From: JAGNRR01 sp965230665
GTDB taxonomy: Bacteria; Bacteroidota; Bacteroidia; Chitinophagales; Chitinophagaceae
NCBI GenBank assembly: GCA_965230665.1
Contig: CBDDLM010000004.1
Location: 310,001-374,000, forward strand
DNA: 64,000 bases
Reading direction: 5' to 3'
Below the pieces are notes generated by a model. The model worked only from the letters and a program-made list of their open reading frames with translations, did not search any database and was not told where the DNA came from. Position 1 is the first letter of the stretch. Each line of letters starts with the position of its first letter. The position numbers were made by a program, and so were the translations under genes. Positions 62,815-64,000 of the stretch are shown piece after piece.

Positions 62815-63873
62815 ATGAACATTGATAAAACAAAACCAGTCATGCTAACGGGGGCTACGGGATATGTAGGTGGCCGAATAGCTGAAAAATTAATGCAAGA
62901 AGGACATACCGTACATGCTCCTATTCGAAATCCTGACAACAAGGATAAAACAAAATACTTAGATGCTATTGCAGATAACAGCAAAGGGAATATACAATAC
63001 TTCAAAGCGGACCTCCTAGAACCTAATTCATATAACAAGGCGATGAAAGGGTGCGAACTTGTTATTCATACAGCTTCGCCGTTCATCATGAGCACTAAGG
63101 ATCCTCAGAAGGATTTAGTCGAACCCGCTTTACGCGGAACTGAGAACGTTTTGAATAGTGTAAACGAAACGGATAGCGTTAAGCGAGTTGTATTAACGAG
63201 CAGTTGTGTAGCTATGTATGGAGACGCCAAGGATACTCGTGCCTACCCTAATGAAACCATGACAGAAGAACATTGGAATACAACTTCTTCATTAACTCGC
63301 TCTCCGTATAACTACTCAAAAGTATTAGCAGAAAAACGAGCATGGGACATCCAGAAGGAACAAACACGTTGGGATATGGTGGTAATTAATCCATCTTTTG
63401 TTTTAGGGCCTGGCATCAATCCCAATGGAACAAGCGAAAGTTTTTCTATTATGAAACAGATGGGAGATGGCACTTTTAAAATGGGTACTGCCGATCTAAA
63501 TATGGGTTGTGTAGACGTTCGTGATGTAGCAGAAGCACACTACCGCGTTGGTTTTACACCAGAGGCACAAGGCCGACATATAACCTCCGCTGAGAATCTT
63601 AGTTTCTTAGAACTCTCTAATATGCTCAGACCAAAGTATGGTGATCAATATCCTTTACCTAAAAAGAATCTACCTAAATGGTTGGTTTGGCTTATGGCTC
63701 CAATGAGTGGTCTCACTCGGCAATATGTAAAAGATAATGTTGGACATCCTTGGAAGGCCGACAACACAAAGAGCAGGGAACAACTTGGGATGCAGTACCG
63801 ACCTATTAAAGATACAATCAACGAATTCTTCCAACAAATCATAGACACTGGTGTGTTTAACAAAAGCAAATAA
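62815..63873 (+). CDS. NAD(P)-dependent extended SDR, dihydroflavonol-4-reductase-like
   Basis: 352 aa extended short-chain dehydrogenase. Coenzyme loop TGATGYVGGRIAE, the TSSC strand and the active-site Tyr-x-x-x-Lys in YNYSKVLAEK are visible, and the VDVRDVAEAH motif is typical of DFR-like reductases. They reduce aldehydes or ketones; the substrate here is unknown. Co-transcribed with the TetR gene (4 nt gap) and translationally coupled by a TAATG overlap to the next reductase. Confidence 0.88.
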   Translation: MNIDKTKPVMLTGATGYVGGRIAEKLMQEGHTVHAPIRNPDNKDKTKYLDAIADNSKGNIQYFKADLLEPNSYNKAMKGCELVIHTASPFIMSTKDPQKDLVEPALRGTENVLNSVNETDSVKRVVLTSSCVAMYGDAKDTRAYPNETMTEEHWNTTSSLTRSPYNYSKVLAEKRAWDIQKEQTRWDMVVINPSFVLGPGINPNGTSESFSIMKQMGDGTFKMGTADLNMGCVDVRDVAEAHYRVGFTPEAQGRHITSAENLSFLELSNMLRPKYGDQYPLPKKNLPKWLVWLMAPMSGLTRQYVKDNVGHPWKADNTKSREQLGMQYRPIKDTINEFFQQIIDTGVFNKSK

Positions 63874-64000
63874 TGAAAGAAGTAATTATTACAGGTTCCA
63901 CGGGTATGGTTGGCAAAGGGGTGCTGTATGAATGCCTAGAAGATACACGTATTGCCAAAGTATTAGTAATTAATCGTAAATCAGTAGGCATTCAACACAA
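63873..64000 (+). CDS. Second NAD(P)-binding SDR/epimerase-like protein, 3' truncated
   Basis: 42 codons are visible before the right window edge. The start overlaps the stop of the preceding reductase by one base (TAATG). MKEVIITGSTGMVGKGVLYECL begins with a Rossmann G-x-x-G-x-x-G loop (GSTGMVG) of the SDR/epimerase fold. It is the third gene of the TetR-controlled operon. The type of reductase cannot be told from the fragment. Confidence 0.7.
   Translation, partial: MKEVIITGSTGMVGKGVLYECLEDTRIAKVLVINRKSVGIQH

Noticed and set aside
1..64000. tRNA/rRNA genes, insertion sequences, prophage, integron
   Set aside because: I looked for cloverleaf-like stems, transposase or integrase motifs and terminal repeats and saw none; a short tRNA could still be missed by eye.

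Overview
This window is a 64 kb stretch of an AT-rich chromosome that reads as Bacteroidota. The evidence is consistent: two giant adhesins carry SprB repeats, GEVED modules and a type IX secretion (T9SS) type-B C-terminal sorting domain; there are DUF5686, DUF4476 and Bacteroidota-type lipoproteins; and at least sixteen promoters match the Bacteroidota sigma-A -7 element TAnnTTTG, several with TTG about 20 bp upstream. I cannot place it to genus. I saw no rRNA, tRNA, CRISPR array, insertion sequence or prophage. Most of the window is core-type chromosome; the accessory signal is concentrated in the adhesin pair (19.9-34.5 kb).

Layout. 1-3.5 kb: the end of a GT-C glycosyltransferase and a MoxR-type ATPase/VWA pair. 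3.6-8.0 kb: threonine aldolase, a membrane class III nucleotide cyclase, a fasciclin-domain lipoprotein and a COQ7-like di-iron protein. 8.3-10.4 kb: dihydrolipoyl dehydrogenase and a secreted unknown. 10.6-17.2 kb: a surface-glycan block (UDP-galactopyranose mutase, methyltransferase, GT2, FAD oxidoreductase, GT39-TPR). 17.3-19.9 kb: two unrelated NADP-type isocitrate dehydrogenases in tandem. 19.9-34.5 kb: two tandem 7.1-7.2 kb adhesin genes that are a mosaic of near-identical and diverged blocks. 34.6-36.2 kb: a ComA-type phosphosulfolactate synthase and shikimate dehydrogenase. 36.2-42.4 kb: a minus-strand run with scoA, an ABC ATPase, rimO, ftsY, pyrB and pyrR. 42.5-49.0 kb: a membrane protein, an overlapping gene chain headed by a cystathionine beta-synthase-type enzyme, and a TamA/BamA-like outer-membrane protein. 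49.0-57.0 kb: rRNA methyltransferase, DUF4476 protein, glutamate/dicarboxylate symporter, queA, cupin, DUF5686 protein and an outer-membrane barrel. 57.0-60.1 kb: an anti-sigma/ECF sigma/SUMF1 operon. 60.2-64.0 kb: ClbS/DfsB-like protein, small membrane protein, GNAT-NTF2 fusion, and a TetR-controlled pair of NAD(P)-dependent reductases that runs off the right edge.

Working together: the pyr pair (pyrR-pyrB), the ftsY-rimO run and the IDH pair are housekeeping. The glycan genes (glf, GT2, two or three GT-C enzymes) plus the outer-membrane proteins and T9SS adhesins build the cell surface. The most interesting structure is (i) the adhesin mosaic and (ii) the promoter architecture: in at least six genes the -7 element sits only 4-7 nt before the start codon, predicting leaderless mRNAs, one of them (cupin, 53358) with a Crp/Fnr-like palindrome centred close to -41.5. 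Many start codons had to be moved downstream of the longest open frame because the promoter lies inside it. All function calls come from reading motifs; no database search was possible.
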